A model generated the notes under the pieces. The model saw nothing but the letters and a program-made list of their open reading frames with translations. It did not search any database and was not told the DNA's origin. Source: an uncultured Chitinophagaceae bacterium (lineage in GTDB: Bacteria > Bacteroidota > Bacteroidia > Chitinophagales > Chitinophagaceae). From it: a DNA stretch of 57,774 nucleotides. The DNA lies in contig CAISDV010000185.1 in assembly GCA_903884185.1 (NCBI GenBank), positions 1-57,774 on the forward strand, in the 5' to 3' direction. Every line of letters starts with the position of its first letter. Position 1 is the first letter of the stretch. Below, one piece after another: positions 8,238 through 17,667 of the stretch. Made by a program: the position numbers and the translations under genes.

Positions 8238-8993
8238 CTAAATATTCAACCCCCCACAAGCGCTAAGAACCTGCCCGGTAATATAGCTACTCATATCACT
8301 TGCCAGGAACAAAGTAGTATTAGCAATTTCTTCTCCTTTTCCAAACCTGCCCAATGGTATTTTTTTAAGGAACTCTTCTGCAGCAGCACCTTCTTTCAAA
8401 TAATGTGTCATATCTGTTTCAATAAAACCGGGGGCAATAGCATTGCAGCGAATATTGCGGCTTCCAAGTTCAAGCGCCACTGATTTTGTAAAACCTATAA
8501 TACCAGCCTTACTGGCTGCATAGCTGCTCTGGCCTGCATTACCACGAATACCAATAATGGAACTCATATTAACAATGCTTCCTTTTTTTGCTTTCATCAT
8601 GGGGCGGATCACTTGCTTGGTCATGTTGAAAACGCTCTTCAAATTAATATCCATCACATCATCCCATTGCTCGGGTGTCATTCTCAATAACAAATTGTCT
8701 TTTGAAATGCCTGCATTATTCACGCAGACATCTACAGTTCCAAATTCTTTCATCACTTCATTGACAAAGCTTTCGCACTGGGCAAAATCACCTGCATTGC
8801 TTTTCCATGCTTTTGCATTTACACCCAGGTCGCGCAGTTTACTTTCCAGTACGGCTGCTCTTTCTGCACTACTATCACTCACATAAGTAAAAGCAATATT
8901 GGCTCCATGTTCTGCGAGTTTAACGGCGATGGCTTCACCAATGCCCCTTGCTGCTCCGGTAACGATGGCAATTTTTCCTTCAAGTAATTTCAT
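8238..8993 (-). CDS. fabG: 3-oxoacyl-[ACP] reductase FabG
   Basis: FabG reduces 3-oxoacyl-ACP with NADPH in fatty-acid synthesis. The 251-residue SDR protein has the cofactor motif TGAARGIG near 12-19, NNAG near 90, catalytic Ser in NMSSIIG, YAASKAG with Tyr and Lys near 157-161, and a C-terminal SSYITGQVL segment. The start is the ATG at 8991-8993; a TTG six bases upstream is possible but less likely. The gene is last in a minus-strand run after lptB, GH3, TMEM175-like and DUF3667. No other fab gene is near, so a different SDR substrate cannot be excluded. Confidence 0.9.
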   Translation of the reverse strand: MKLLEGKIAIVTGAARGIGEAIAVKLAEHGANIAFTYVSDSSAERAAVLESKLRDLGVNAKAWKSNAGDFAQCESFVNEVMKEFGTVDVCVNNAGISKDNLLLRMTPEQWDDVMDINLKSVFNMTKQVIRPMMKAKKGSIVNMSSIIGIRGNAGQSSYAASKAGIIGFTKSVALELGSRNIRCNAIAPGFIETDMTHYLKEGAAAEEFLKKIPLGRFGKGEEIANTTLFLASDMSSYITGQVLSACGGLNI

Positions 8994-9050
8994 ATTCAAT
9001 GATTGTGATAAGCAAATGTAAAACTAATCGGCGTTCAATATATACCTGCT

Positions 9051-9905
9051 TTATACAAATAGCAGAACCGTGATCAATACAAATATCTTATATATCTTTT
9101 CAATGATAAAAAGGTAAACGGCGAGAAACAAGACCATCTTGAGTATTGTGAGCCACCATTTTTCTCCATAAAACCTTCTGAAAGACTTCGCGCAGAATAA
9201 AGTAAGTGCAGTGCCGGCAACGCTGGCAACAATGATCTCGCTTATTTCAAGCGGATTCTTCGTCACCCAAAATACCAATAATGATAGTAAATAAAACAGG
9301 AGTGGGAAGAGTAGGTAGCTGAAAGCGATCATAAATATATTAAACTCGGTGGCCAGTATAAAATGATCGAAAAAGAATTTTCTCCTTTTATAAAATAGTA
9401 TCGATAATGTAAGGGCAGTCAATGGCAGGTACAATAACAGTAGGATCTTGGAAAATTTTGGGGAAGCCTCATCATATTTTTCCGCTAATTGCTGATAGGT
9501 ATAATGTGATGTGGCGAGTTTTTTTTGTACAAGAGGTTTGCCAAACCATGAATAATCAAAATCAGCCGAAACATAGGTACTCAGGGTCATATTCAATCCT
9601 TTGAATAAAGGAAATAAGAGGTATAAGACAACACATACCAGAAAAAGAGAAACGGGTTTGAAGTATTTTCTCCGGATGCCATTGCAGTATTCGAGCGAGT
9701 ATAGGCCCGGGCGCTTGAAAATAGTTGCAAATGATACGGGTAAAGTGCCATCCAGGTGTGTGATAAAATGCACCGCCTCCTCTGCCACATGCCCCAGCGT
9801 TTTATCATGTTCATCATAATTCTTTTCGCCACAGGCATTGCAAAACTTCCCGTGGAAATGATTCCCGCAGTTTTTGCAAATGATATTTGGTGCATGCTGA
9901 CTCAT
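9051..9905 (-). CDS. DUF3667 zinc-ribbon membrane protein
   Basis: The 284-residue protein opens with a zinc-ribbon of two cysteine pairs (CKNCG near 10-14 and FCNACGEKN near 21-29). Then comes a conserved FKRPGLYSLEYCNGIRRKY segment around 64-82, and then about five hydrophobic membrane segments. This order is typical of DUF3667, a membrane family of unknown function common in Bacteroidota. It lies 12 bases downstream of the broken TMEM175-like gene on the same strand and is probably co-transcribed with it. Confidence 0.82.
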   Translation of the reverse strand: MSQHAPNIICKNCGNHFHGKFCNACGEKNYDEHDKTLGHVAEEAVHFITHLDGTLPVSFATIFKRPGLYSLEYCNGIRRKYFKPVSLFLVCVVLYLLFPLFKGLNMTLSTYVSADFDYSWFGKPLVQKKLATSHYTYQQLAEKYDEASPKFSKILLLLYLPLTALTLSILFYKRRKFFFDHFILATEFNIFMIAFSYLLFPLLFYLLSLLVFWVTKNPLEISEIIVASVAGTALTLFCAKSFRRFYGEKWWLTILKMVLFLAVYLFIIEKIYKIFVLITVLLFV

Positions 9906-9917
9906 TCAATTCGTGCG

Positions 9918-10592
9918 TTATGCTTCCATATTTTTTGGCTTTAGCTTTCTCAATTTTTTGCGACTGGCCACCATGAACATTGCAACAAATGCAATACTTA
10001 TAGGCAATGCGTTTTCATTATTCGGAAAGAATGCATTTGCCACAGAAACTATTATTACCAGTAGTACCAGTGATGCGATTGCAAAAAGGCTTTGGAGGAG
10101 CAGATATCTTTTTTGTGGCTCTTCGCCCGGAATAGATAACTGTGGTTTACTTCTTAAAACATAATACATCAATACATGGTGCGCTATTGCCAGGAACAGG
10201 ATATTCCCGAAATAAAGAAAAAGCGGGAACATGAAATGTGGGCGCATGCTGCTTACACCCGAAGCGGTAAATGGAAAAGTGACAGCAAAGAACAGAAAAA
10301 GCAAATTTCTGAAGATTACGCCATTGTCATAGGAAAGCATGTATTTGCATAATTTCAAATGCTTGGCCCAATATAAACCGACAAAGAAAAAACTGATCAC
10401 GAAAGAAACGAATTGGTTAATGGTATGACCGAATAATTTTAAAATTGCGGGACCTTCTGCTTCTTTGGGTATTTCCGGAAACTTGATATCTATGATCAGA
10501 AGTGTGATGGCAATAGCAAAAACAGCATCGCTGAATAATATCAGTCGCTCAAGTTCAAATTACTTGTGGATACTTTTGTTAGGCTCGCTCAT
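9918..10592 (-). pseudogene. TMEM175-like potassium channel (DUF1211), interrupted by an in-frame TAA
   Basis: From the ATG at 10590-10592 the frame reads MSEPNKSIHK, a TAA at 10560-10562, then FELERLILFSDAVFAIAIT. The last part is the hallmark RxxxFSD first helix of bacterial TMEM175 channels. Downstream the frame is intact for about 210 codons with six hydrophobic segments, as expected for the family. Only a GTG at 10400, after the first helix, is an ordinary restart codon. A CAA, GAA or AAA to TAA change would explain the stop. It may be a true nonsense mutation, a sequencing error, or initiation at a rare codon. Neighbours are GH3 upstream and DUF3667 downstream. Confidence 0.75.
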
Positions 10593-10602
10593 TTGCAGGT
10601 AT

Positions 10603-12117
10603 TTATTTAGGGTTGATCAAAGCGTACAGTTCTTCTATATATTTTCTGTCGTTACTCAGGCGTGGTACTTTGTGTTGCCCACCCAGCTTGCCTTTGCTGC
10701 GCAGCCATTCGGTAAAAATACCTTTGCGCAATACTTTTATCACAGGCATTCCTAATGCTATATTCTTATAGCGCTTGGCCTCATAATCACTGTTGACACT
10801 CTTTAATGCCTCATCCAGTTCGTAAGCAAACTGCTGAATATTTTCCGGCTCATTGTCAAACTCGATCAGCCATTCATGCGCACCATTGCTATTATCGCTA
10901 AAATAAACGGGAGCGGCCGTGTAATCATTCACGATCAAATTTGTTTTTTCACAAGCCATAGCAATCGCCCTGTCGGAATTGTCAACGATCACTTCTTCTC
11001 CAAATGCATTGATATAATGCTTGATGCGCCCTGTAACTTTTATCCTGAAAGGAGATAAAGAAGTGAATTGAACAGTATCACCAACAAGGTATCTCCATAA
11101 ACCACCGTTTGTAGAAATAATGATCGCATAATTTTTCCCGATCTCCACATCGTTTAATCCGATGGTGACAGGATCGGGCTTGCCATATTCTTCGGGGCTC
11201 ATAAATTCATAAAAGATACCATGCTCAAGAAATAATAACATGCCTTCCACCGAAGGATCATCCTGCGCAGCAAAAAAACCTTCGCTGGCATTATACATTT
11301 CGAGGTAGTTCATGTTATCGCCCAACAATTTCCGGAATTGGTCTTTATAAGGAGTGAAGGATACACCGCCATGGATATACAACTCAAGATGCGGCCATAC
11401 CTCTTTTATATTTTTTTTACCTGTGATCTCCAGTATCCTTTTTAATAATACAATGGTCCAGGTAGGCACACCTGAAATGGAAGTGACATTTTCATTGATC
11501 GTACTTTGTGCCAGCCGCTCGATCTTTGTTTCCCATTCATCCAGCAATGCAACAGAGAGCTCAGGTGTACGCAGCCAATTGGCCCATACAGGTGTGTTTT
11601 GTAAAAGAACAGCACTCAGGTCGCCATAATGTGCATCTTCATTAATAGCATTGATCTGGTGGCTGCCACCTATTACCAATCCTTTACCTGTGAGCAGGTC
11701 GCTATCAGGATTAAAATTATAATACATGGTCAGCACATCCTTTGCTGCGTGGTAATGGCAATTTTCCAGGCTTTCTTCTGTGATGGGAATGAATTTACTT
11801 TTATCGCTGGTAGTACCGCTGCTTTTTGCAAACCAGGTAACAGGTGTGTTCCATAATAAATTTTGCTCTCCATTCATCAGGCGTTCGATGTACGGTTTCA
11901 GGTCGTCATACTGATGTATAGGCACTGCTTTTTTAAAATCACGGATCGAAAATAGTTTCGACATCCCGTATTTTCTCCCGATCTCGCTGTACTGCCCATG
12001 TGTAATAAGGTCCTGCAGCACTTCCCTTTGTATAGCAACAGGGTCTTGCGTCCATTGCTCAATGCGCCAATGCCGCAAACGGGCCAAACGTGATATGGCT
12101 GGGCTGAATAGTTTCAT
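10603..12117 (-). CDS. GH3 auxin-responsive promoter family acyl-adenylating enzyme
   Basis: A 504-residue protein of the GH3 family, first known from plants where members join amino acids to hormones through acyl-adenylates. The ATP loop is seen in FAKSSGTTSDKSKFIP near 95-110, and later segments (YNASEGFFA, GDTVQFTS, YINAFGEEV) follow GH3 order. The role in bacteria is unclear; a ligase joining a carboxylate to an amine is the best guess. It is downstream of lptB and 10 bases before the TMEM175-like gene on the same strand. No membrane segment is seen. Confidence 0.86.
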   Translation of the reverse strand: MKLFSPAISRLARLRHWRIEQWTQDPVAIQREVLQDLITHGQYSEIGRKYGMSKLFSIRDFKKAVPIHQYDDLKPYIERLMNGEQNLLWNTPVTWFAKSSGTTSDKSKFIPITEESLENCHYHAAKDVLTMYYNFNPDSDLLTGKGLVIGGSHQINAINEDAHYGDLSAVLLQNTPVWANWLRTPELSVALLDEWETKIERLAQSTINENVTSISGVPTWTIVLLKRILEITGKKNIKEVWPHLELYIHGGVSFTPYKDQFRKLLGDNMNYLEMYNASEGFFAAQDDPSVEGMLLFLEHGIFYEFMSPEEYGKPDPVTIGLNDVEIGKNYAIIISTNGGLWRYLVGDTVQFTSLSPFRIKVTGRIKHYINAFGEEVIVDNSDRAIAMACEKTNLIVNDYTAAPVYFSDNSNGAHEWLIEFDNEPENIQQFAYELDEALKSVNSDYEAKRYKNIALGMPVIKVLRKGIFTEWLRSKGKLGGQHKVPRLSNDRKYIEELYALINPK

Positions 12118-12228
12118 TTGGGAATGAGGGCAAAATAAGGAATGAAAGATAAATGAAAAATAATTCGACGCGCAATCGATTATTTAATGCAGTAAAATGA
12201 GCAGAAGAGATAAGAAAGCCTGAGGATG

Positions 12229-13035
12229 CTATATGTTTTCCGTGGTGCGATGCCCCTTGTTCATACCCATATCAATGATCCAGTCCTTGCGTTTCAATTC
12301 AAAATTGGTACCGAGATAGAGGTTGCGGACTTTTTCATCGTCTGCGAGTTGCTCTGCAGTGCCATGCCTGAAAATTTTCCCTTCTATCAACAGGTAAGCG
12401 CGGTCGCAAATAGATAATGTCTCATTTACATTATGGTCGGTGATAAGGATGCCGATATTTTTATATTTCAACCTTGCCACAACACTTTGTATATCTTCTA
12501 CTGCAATGGGGTCAACACCGGCAAAGGGCTCATCCAGTAAAATAAATTTCGGGTCAACGGCTAGTGCGCGTGCGATCTCTGTTCTTCTTCTTTCACCACC
12601 ACTCAGGCTATCGCCATTGTTTTTTCGCACCAGGTTGAGCCCGAATTCATCCAATATACTTTCCAGTTTCAAATACCTTTCCTTTTTAGTGAGGCGTGTC
12701 ATCTCCAGTACTGCCAGTATATTATCTTCCACACTCAGTTTACGGAATACGCTGGCTTCCTGTGGCAGGTAGCCAATACCCATTTGCGCCCGTTTGTACA
12801 TGGGTAGTTTGGTGATATCAATATCATTCAGGAATACACTGCCTTTATCGGGTTTGATCAATCCCACCACCATATAAAAAGTGGTTGTTTTACCTGCGCC
12901 ATTAGGCCCAAGAAGGCCAACGATCTCGCCCTGCTGTACATCAACAGAGACCTCGTTTACAACGGTCCTTCCCTTATAACTTTTCTCCAGGCTCCTGGTA
13001 TGTATCGTTAAATTCAAAACAGGTTGTTTTGGCAA
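12229..13035 (-). CDS. lptB: LPS export ABC transporter ATPase LptB
   Basis: LptB powers lifting of lipopolysaccharide from the inner membrane through the Lpt bridge. Walker A GPNGAGKT is at 43-50, the Q-loop in YLPQEASVF near 92, the signature LSGGE at 144-148, Walker B ILLDEP at 165-170 and the switch His in TDHN near 200. [18 protein letters not shown] is characteristic of LptB rather than other ABC ATPases. At 268 residues it carries about 20 extra C-terminal residues after FELKR, which end in a hydrophilic tail. The first gene of a minus-strand run. Confidence 0.94.
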   Translation of the reverse strand: MPKQPVLNLTIHTRSLEKSYKGRTVVNEVSVDVQQGEIVGLLGPNGAGKTTTFYMVVGLIKPDKGSVFLNDIDITKLPMYKRAQMGIGYLPQEASVFRKLSVEDNILAVLEMTRLTKKERYLKLESILDEFGLNLVRKNNGDSLSGGERRRTEIARALAVDPKFILLDEPFAGVDPIAVEDIQSVVARLKYKNIGILITDHNVNETLSICDRAYLLIEGKIFRHGTAEQLADDEKVRNLYLGTNFELKRKDWIIDMGMNKGHRTTENI

Positions 13036-13151
13036 AAATAGAGTTTATACGCGTGATGTTGTTCAAAGGCCGCTATCTTAACAAATACTTGCCGGTTAAA
13101 AGGGCAGTTTTATAATAGTCATAGTATGTATATTGCAGCAATTTTTAAAGC

Positions 13152-14105
13152 ATGAAAGTAGTTGAACATTTAGCACAGGCAAAGGATACGCTGATCTCTT
13201 TCGAGGTGTTACCCCCGTTAAAAGGCAAGACGATCTCTTCTTTATACGACCACCTGAACCCGTTGATGGAATTTAAGCCTTCCTGGATCAACGTGACCTA
13301 TCACCGCAGCGAAAGCATGTTCAAAAAGAAAGCAGACGGCACTTTTGAAAAAATAGAAGTTCGCAAACGCCCGGGAACAGTAGGAATCTGCGCTGCGATC
13401 ATGAATCACTATAAAATAGATGCGGTACCGCATTTTATTTGTGGAGGTTTTACAAAACGTGAGACAGAAGATGCGCTGATTGACCTGGATTTTTTGGGGA
13501 TCGATAATGTGCTGGTACTTCGTGGCGATGCCGCTAAAAATGAAACAGCTTTTGAACCAGATCCCAAAGGCAACCGCTATGCAATAGACCTGCTCAAGCA
13601 GGTGGGTAATATGAACAATGGCATTTACACAGATGAAGATATACAGGGCGGTGGTAAGACAAGGTTCTGCATTGGTGTTGCAGGCTATCCTGAAAAACAT
13701 TTTGAAGCACCCAATATGGAAATTGACCTGCAGCGGTTGAAAGACAAAGTTGATGCAGGCGCCGAATATATCATGACACAAATGTTCTTCGACAATAATA
13801 AATTCTTCGAATTTGTAAAAGCCTGCCGTGCTATGGGGATCACTGTTCCGATTATTCCAGGATTGAAACCTATCACCACAAAAAAACAACTCTCAGTATT
13901 GCCACGATTGTTTCATGTTGATATCCCAACAGACCTGTCTAACGAGATCATGAAATGCAAAACAGATCTTGATGCTGAAGAAGCTGGTACAAAGTGGTTA
14001 TTGCAGCAAAGCAAAGAATTGAAACAGTTTGGTGTGCCTGTCTTGCATTATTATACTTTGGGAAAACCAAATGTTATTAGAAACGTGGTAAAGGAATTAG
14101 TGTAA
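13152..14105 (+). CDS. metF: Methylenetetrahydrofolate reductase
   Basis: MetF reduces 5,10-methylene-THF to 5-methyl-THF with a flavin, supplying methyl groups for methionine. The 317-residue protein opens with the FEVLPPLKG loop holding the catalytic Glu near 18, then VTYHRS, a DNVLVLRGD motif near 120-128, YPEKHFEAP near 175-183, and ITQMFFDN-type sequence (IMTQMFFDNNKF) near 210-220. All fit the FAD-binding TIM barrel. It is convergent with the parvulin gene, with no base between the two stops. Confidence 0.95.
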   Translation: MKVVEHLAQAKDTLISFEVLPPLKGKTISSLYDHLNPLMEFKPSWINVTYHRSESMFKKKADGTFEKIEVRKRPGTVGICAAIMNHYKIDAVPHFICGGFTKRETEDALIDLDFLGIDNVLVLRGDAAKNETAFEPDPKGNRYAIDLLKQVGNMNNGIYTDEDIQGGGKTRFCIGVAGYPEKHFEAPNMEIDLQRLKDKVDAGAEYIMTQMFFDNNKFFEFVKACRAMGITVPIIPGLKPITTKKQLSVLPRLFHVDIPTDLSNEIMKCKTDLDAEEAGTKWLLQQSKELKQFGVPVLHYYTLGKPNVIRNVVKELV

Positions 14106-16025
14106 TCACTTCACAGTCTTCCATACATCCTCATTCACTTTTATTGGATATTTTTTCTTAAGTGTATCCAGCCACTCATTTTCCAATACGGCCTGGTAAT
14201 CATTTGTTATAAGCCCGCGGGAGTCGTCGAAACTGCGTTGGCCTGCTGCAGGAAACACCCCCGTTACATATAAGAACACCCAGGAGCCACTATTGACGGG
14301 CTTTTCAGGAGATGAGATAAATCCTTTTCTATTCTCGATCTTTTGTTGCACGGGTAATTGCCCTTCCTCATAACGGCCACTGTCTGCCGAAACACTATTA
14401 CCATAACTGCCAGTTATATTTTTCCAGTCGCTGGGCTTATTGCGTATCCGGTTAGCAACATCATTCGCCAGGTCTTTGCTGGTGGCAGATACTGCAATAG
14501 CACTAACACCCGGTTTCCATTGATAGGTTGCTTTATGCTGGTTGTAATATTCTTTCAACCCTGTAGAGTCTTCATTCGATTTTGTCCATACATGTTTATC
14601 CATTCCCGCAAACAATAAATTCGCTTCATTAAATTCTTTTAACTGTTGCCGCATTGCTCCGTTGTATTCATCCAAATGCTCACGGTAATATTGGCCCGCA
14701 GTAAGATGAATAAAATCTTTTAATATTTCGGCATAAAGCCTGGTTGGTGATCCGCTTGCTGAGCGCCTGGCAAGTTTTGCATATTTTATCCAATCGGCAA
14801 CCAATATTTGTTTTGCCCCAAATGAAAACACCACAGTAGATGCGGTGATCGTTTGAAAAGGAAAATCAGAACGCTGTAAAGCACTGTCTGTAAATGCCCA
14901 TAAAGCATTCTCGTCATAATTTCCTTTTTGAAATTTAATGATGGGCAACCATTTGTCGACCAATGTTTTTCTCGCATACTCAATCCTGTCGCTACTTTCC
15001 ACTTGCTGCCTGATAGGCCCGCCGGCAATAGCTTCGGCTGCGGTTTTTGCAGATGGTACAATTCCAACCAGCTTGATGATATGATAACCATACGAAGTGG
15101 TAAAAGGCCTGCTGATATCATCGGGCTTTTGTAATGCAAATATTTTATCCTCAAAATCGCTGCTGTATTGCCCAATGCCAACATCGGGCAACAATCCACC
15201 ATTATTAACGGTAGAGATATCGGTACTGTATTTTGTTACTAATTTTTCAAATGGAGTTCCTGCTTTAATTTGATGATAAATAGTATCTGCCAAAACAGCC
15301 AGCTTTTTTTTATCTGTTTCGGTTGGATTAGGTGGGAACGATAAAAGCAATTGCGCAATTTTTCTCTTTCCAAAAGCGGGGCGCTCCTGTTCATTCTTAA
15401 AAATATGATAACCATACTTGCCTTTGAGCGGAGTTGTAAAAGAGCCTGGAGTCAATTTATAAATTTCATTTTCAAATGCATAAGGAAAAGAAAACACAGT
15501 GATGTAACCAAGATTGCCCTTGTTATTGCGGGTAGCTTCGTCAGTTGAAAATGCAAGTGTAGTTTCAGTAAAATTTTTACCGGCCTTCAGCTGTCGGTAT
15601 GCTTCCTGTATTTTTTTATAAGCTTCAGCCGTATCATTCCCAAACTCAATAAAGACCTGCGATACTTTGATATCTTTCTTGCTGCGATCATAAGCTTCTT
15701 TCACAAGCGCTTTGATATCCGCTTCTTCATTAATAAAATTCTCTGCGACCTGTTTTTTGAAATTTTCACTCTCTTCCCTAAAACTTGGCTGCTCATCTAA
15801 TTTTTCATCATAAGCTGCCTGCACCTTTAATTTATAATTGATAAACAGGCGGAGGTATTCGTTCAATGCTTTGGGCCTGTCGGCCTCGGGGGTATAATTT
15901 TTATTGAATGCATCAAGGAATTCCTGTTTGGTTGCTTCCTTGTTGCCATAGGTGAATAGAATTTGCGCATGAACGAGCTGTGATAACAGCACACAGGCTA
16001 GTACAGGAAGAACACACTTTATCAC
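14106..16025 (-). CDS. Periplasmic parvulin-type peptidylprolyl isomerase
   Basis: A 639-residue protein with a signal peptide (VLPVLACVLLSQLVHAQ) and a SurA-like helical N-terminal domain up to about residue 115. Two parvulin domains follow: the first around 118-215 (KVSQVFIEF to YGYHIFKN), the second around 222-320 (KIAQLLLSF to YGYHIIKL). A long C-terminal part of about 310 residues is less clear. It probably helps fold outer-membrane proteins or lipoproteins. The TlpA-like gene is 5 bases upstream on the same strand, so the two likely form an envelope-folding operon. Confidence 0.88.
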   Translation of the reverse strand: MIKCVLPVLACVLLSQLVHAQILFTYGNKEATKQEFLDAFNKNYTPEADRPKALNEYLRLFINYKLKVQAAYDEKLDEQPSFREESENFKKQVAENFINEEADIKALVKEAYDRSKKDIKVSQVFIEFGNDTAEAYKKIQEAYRQLKAGKNFTETTLAFSTDEATRNNKGNLGYITVFSFPYAFENEIYKLTPGSFTTPLKGKYGYHIFKNEQERPAFGKRKIAQLLLSFPPNPTETDKKKLAVLADTIYHQIKAGTPFEKLVTKYSTDISTVNNGGLLPDVGIGQYSSDFEDKIFALQKPDDISRPFTTSYGYHIIKLVGIVPSAKTAAEAIAGGPIRQQVESSDRIEYARKTLVDKWLPIIKFQKGNYDENALWAFTDSALQRSDFPFQTITASTVVFSFGAKQILVADWIKYAKLARRSASGSPTRLYAEILKDFIHLTAGQYYREHLDEYNGAMRQQLKEFNEANLLFAGMDKHVWTKSNEDSTGLKEYYNQHKATYQWKPGVSAIAVSATSKDLANDVANRIRNKPSDWKNITGSYGNSVSADSGRYEEGQLPVQQKIENRKGFISSPEKPVNSGSWVFLYVTGVFPAAGQRSFDDSRGLITNDYQAVLENEWLDTLKKKYPIKVNEDVWKTVK

Positions 16026-16030
16026 AGTAT

Positions 16031-17521
16031 TTAATTTTTACCCGTTTGCTTTTTGAGTTTTTCAGTGATCATGCTATCGAATTGCTCAAGGCTTAACTTT
16101 TTTGCGATGATGCGTTTCTTGTCGTCAAGCAGGTACATAGTAGGCGTTTGAAAAACATCATACAGCTGGCGGAAATTAGGCTGGCCTGCGGCTTGCTCTG
16201 CATCATGTGCGGCCTTTGATTGATAGGTATAGAGCCAGTCTTTGCTGAATTTTTTTTCTGTAACGAACCTATTCAATTCTTCCATCGTTTTATCTGCGGA
16301 GCTGACATTAACACTGTACAATTTTACTCCCTCTGCTTTCCATTTGGCTTTATACATAGAATCTACACGGGGTAATTCTTCTTTACAATGGCCGCAGGTA
16401 GGATCCCAGAAAACAACAAAAGTAAACGGTGATTGTACTGTATAGAGAGAAACCGTTTTGCCCGTAGTGTCTATCATGTCCAATACTGGGGCCTGGTTGC
16501 CCAGTTGATTTGCCATCATACTATAGGCCCTGTCGAAGATCATCTTCCGTGAAGTAGCGTTTAAGAAAGTAGTATCGCCTTTTGCATAAAAATTCTCGAA
16601 CAAATAAATAAATACTTTATCCTGTCCCATATATTCCGGGTTCAGGTATTTGTTAGTGAATTTTGTGAGTAGGTATGGATACATTTCTTTTCCTGTTCTC
16701 GCAGAAAGCAACATGTATTTTACTTCAGCAATAACAGAATCGGCTTCCGGCGAAACATAATATTTAAAGTATTCATCAATCTTCTTTTCAAAGAAAGGCG
16801 TACGCAGCAAACGGTCATCATTAAATGCTACATCGTCCCAATAATGGTCCTTTACAAAACGATAAGGGTATAATGAATCAGGTTTTCCTTTAACAATAGG
16901 TATAGCAGGTACTTCAGGGCTTTTCATTGCATTGAGAAGTGTGGCTAGCAGTGTGCGTGGATATTTTTTTATGATCGATTCGCGGTAATCCACCAGGTCT
17001 TTAGTAGCAACTTTGATCTCGGCTTTCAAACGGGCAGAATCGGCACCTGTTTTTGCAAAATTGAATTGCTGGTTAAGGTTGGCCAGGCGCCCACCTTTTT
17101 CATTGGCCATTTTAGAATATTCTTTGAACTGGTCATTATCGGGCGAGCCGGTGATCGCAGCCGCTTCTTTTTTTGTTGAATCACCCACAATGCTGAAATG
17201 CTGTACGCTGCCGATCAGGAATTCATTTTGTATGGTCAGTTGCGGCGACACCAAAAAATAAATACCACCGGGAACTTTTGTTGCAGATTTAAAAACACCC
17301 TGGCTTTTATCATCAAGCCGGGTTGAATCAGACAGAATTTTGCCGTTACCATAATAACTTCCCAGGTATATCCAGCAGTTTTTATAAGGAGTAAGCGTAA
17401 CAGAAATGCTGCGTCCGGAAGAAGCAGCAGGAGCGCTGCTTTGTACAGCAGGCTTTTTAACCTGGCCAAAAGAAAGGGCAGGAACAATAAACAGGGTAAT
17501 GATCAATAAATAATTCTTCAT
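16031..17521 (-). CDS. TlpA-like thioredoxin with DUF4369/DUF5106-like N-terminal part
   Basis: The start at 17519-17521 gives MKNYLLIITLFIVPALSFGQ, a clean signal peptide; the frame is open 20 codons further up but that would bury it. A DUF4369-like beta region covers about 35-160 and a DUF5106-like helical region about 215-320. The C-terminal thioredoxin domain (about 355-495) has the active site DPTCGHCKEELP and a cis-Pro loop FQTPTMYLL. It is likely a periplasmic disulfide reductase. The total of 496 residues is typical for this Bacteroidota architecture. It lies just before the parvulin gene. Confidence 0.88.
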   Translation of the reverse strand: MKNYLLIITLFIVPALSFGQVKKPAVQSSAPAASSGRSISVTLTPYKNCWIYLGSYYGNGKILSDSTRLDDKSQGVFKSATKVPGGIYFLVSPQLTIQNEFLIGSVQHFSIVGDSTKKEAAAITGSPDNDQFKEYSKMANEKGGRLANLNQQFNFAKTGADSARLKAEIKVATKDLVDYRESIIKKYPRTLLATLLNAMKSPEVPAIPIVKGKPDSLYPYRFVKDHYWDDVAFNDDRLLRTPFFEKKIDEYFKYYVSPEADSVIAEVKYMLLSARTGKEMYPYLLTKFTNKYLNPEYMGQDKVFIYLFENFYAKGDTTFLNATSRKMIFDRAYSMMANQLGNQAPVLDMIDTTGKTVSLYTVQSPFTFVVFWDPTCGHCKEELPRVDSMYKAKWKAEGVKLYSVNVSSADKTMEELNRFVTEKKFSKDWLYTYQSKAAHDAEQAAGQPNFRQLYDVFQTPTMYLLDDKKRIIAKKLSLEQFDSMITEKLKKQTGKN

Positions 17522-17667
17522 TGCTATTGCTTTAAAAGAGCTGTAAATGTAAGCAAAACGTTTGCGCAGCTGGTTAATCATTTGTAAAAAAGATGAATGC
17601 AGGATGAGCTTCAGCCGTTAAAACAATAATCTTAAATGGATAGCGCATCCACAGTATTTTTGCCGGA

